Origin: a bacterium
GTDB taxonomy: Bacteria; SZUA-182; DTGQ01
NCBI GenBank assembly: GCA_023512255.1
Contig: JAILZY010000150.1
Coordinates: forward strand, 1-5,027
Direction of reading: 5' to 3'
Length of the DNA: 5,027 nucleotides
The notes below the pieces were generated by a model that saw only the letters and a list, made by a program, of their open reading frames with translations, had not been told where the DNA came from and did no database searches. Shown piece by piece: positions 4,840-5,027 of the stretch; position 1 is the stretch's first letter; each line of letters opens with the position of its first letter. The position numbers and the translations under genes were made by a program.

Positions 4840-4995
4840 GATTGGGTAATGGAAAAAACATTGGATTTATCTATGCTTTAAAACCTTGCTTTCACACCTC
4901 ATGCTATCTTCCACTCTATTATAACCTAATCATCAAGATCGTATAGTCATACCTTATGCCAGAGCGAATGCTTGATTGCATTTTAAAATCAATCA

Positions 4996-5024
4996 GTTAA
5001 CTTTCACAAAATGTGTGAGTTAAC
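4996..5024 (+). repeat. 29-bp inverted repeat with GTTAAC ends
   Basis: GTTAACTTTCACA (4996-5008) pairs with TGTGTGAGTTAAC (5012-5024) around AAA. Twelve of thirteen positions pair, counting one G-U, with a single T-T mismatch. No T-tract is visible before the window ends, so terminator function cannot be judged. As DNA it could be a dimeric regulator site for the next gene. AGTTAAC, at 4995-5001 and 5018-5024, also forms the core of the tandem repeat at 200-221. The stretch 4840-4995 holds no gene that I can support. Confidence 0.5.
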
Positions 5025-5027
5025 ATT

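Noticed and set aside
4918-4923. Perfect minus-strand TATAAT as a promoter
   Set aside because: No -35 box or TGn extension and no minus-strand gene downstream; it would read into the tonB 3' end.
4967-4986. AATGC/GCATT hairpin followed by TTTT as the tonB terminator
   Set aside because: Only five pairs, a short T-run followed by AAAA, and about 130 bases from the stop; too weak to call.

Overview
The window comes from a diderm (Gram-negative type) bacterium. Three genes encode the inner-membrane energy-transduction complex ExbB/ExbD/TonB, which only makes sense with an outer membrane. Coding DNA has moderate GC and the intergenic DNA is clearly AT-rich. The species cannot be fixed from the sequence. 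Proteins with many Asp-rich DxNxDGxxD units are, from general knowledge, common in deltaproteobacteria-like and related candidate-phylum genomes, but this is only a hint.

Layout: (1) 1-72, possible N-terminus of a divergent minus-strand gene running off the left edge. (2) 73-537, a long regulatory or leader region. It holds divergent promoter candidates, two sets of 11-bp tandem direct repeats resembling OmpR/PhoB-family sites, small hairpins, and a strong intrinsic terminator (385-448) about 90 bases before the first full gene. (3) 538-2436, a secreted 632-residue protein made of 25 Asp-rich, probably calcium-binding repeats of 24-25 residues, partly organised into a 73-residue three-unit super-repeat. 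(4) 2489-3124 exbB and 3157-3558 exbD, closely spaced on the same strand. (5) 3559-4002, an unusual 444-base gap with a possible 33-codon ORF, a very AT-rich stretch, a degenerate 31-bp tandem repeat and several inverted repeats. (6) 4003-4839, tonB. (7) 4840-5027, non-coding DNA ending in a strong 29-base inverted repeat.

Working model (inference): ExbB and ExbD form the proton-driven motor and TonB carries force across the periplasm to outer-membrane receptors. The secreted repeat protein is encoded just upstream on the same strand and may be co-expressed with the motor. It could be a surface or periplasmic calcium-loaded solenoid linked to envelope function. No TonB-dependent receptor lies in the window, so the transported substrate is unknown. 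The best candidates for something undescribed are the repeat protein with its super-repeat and its association with exbBD-tonB, and the structured, terminator-containing leader in front of it.
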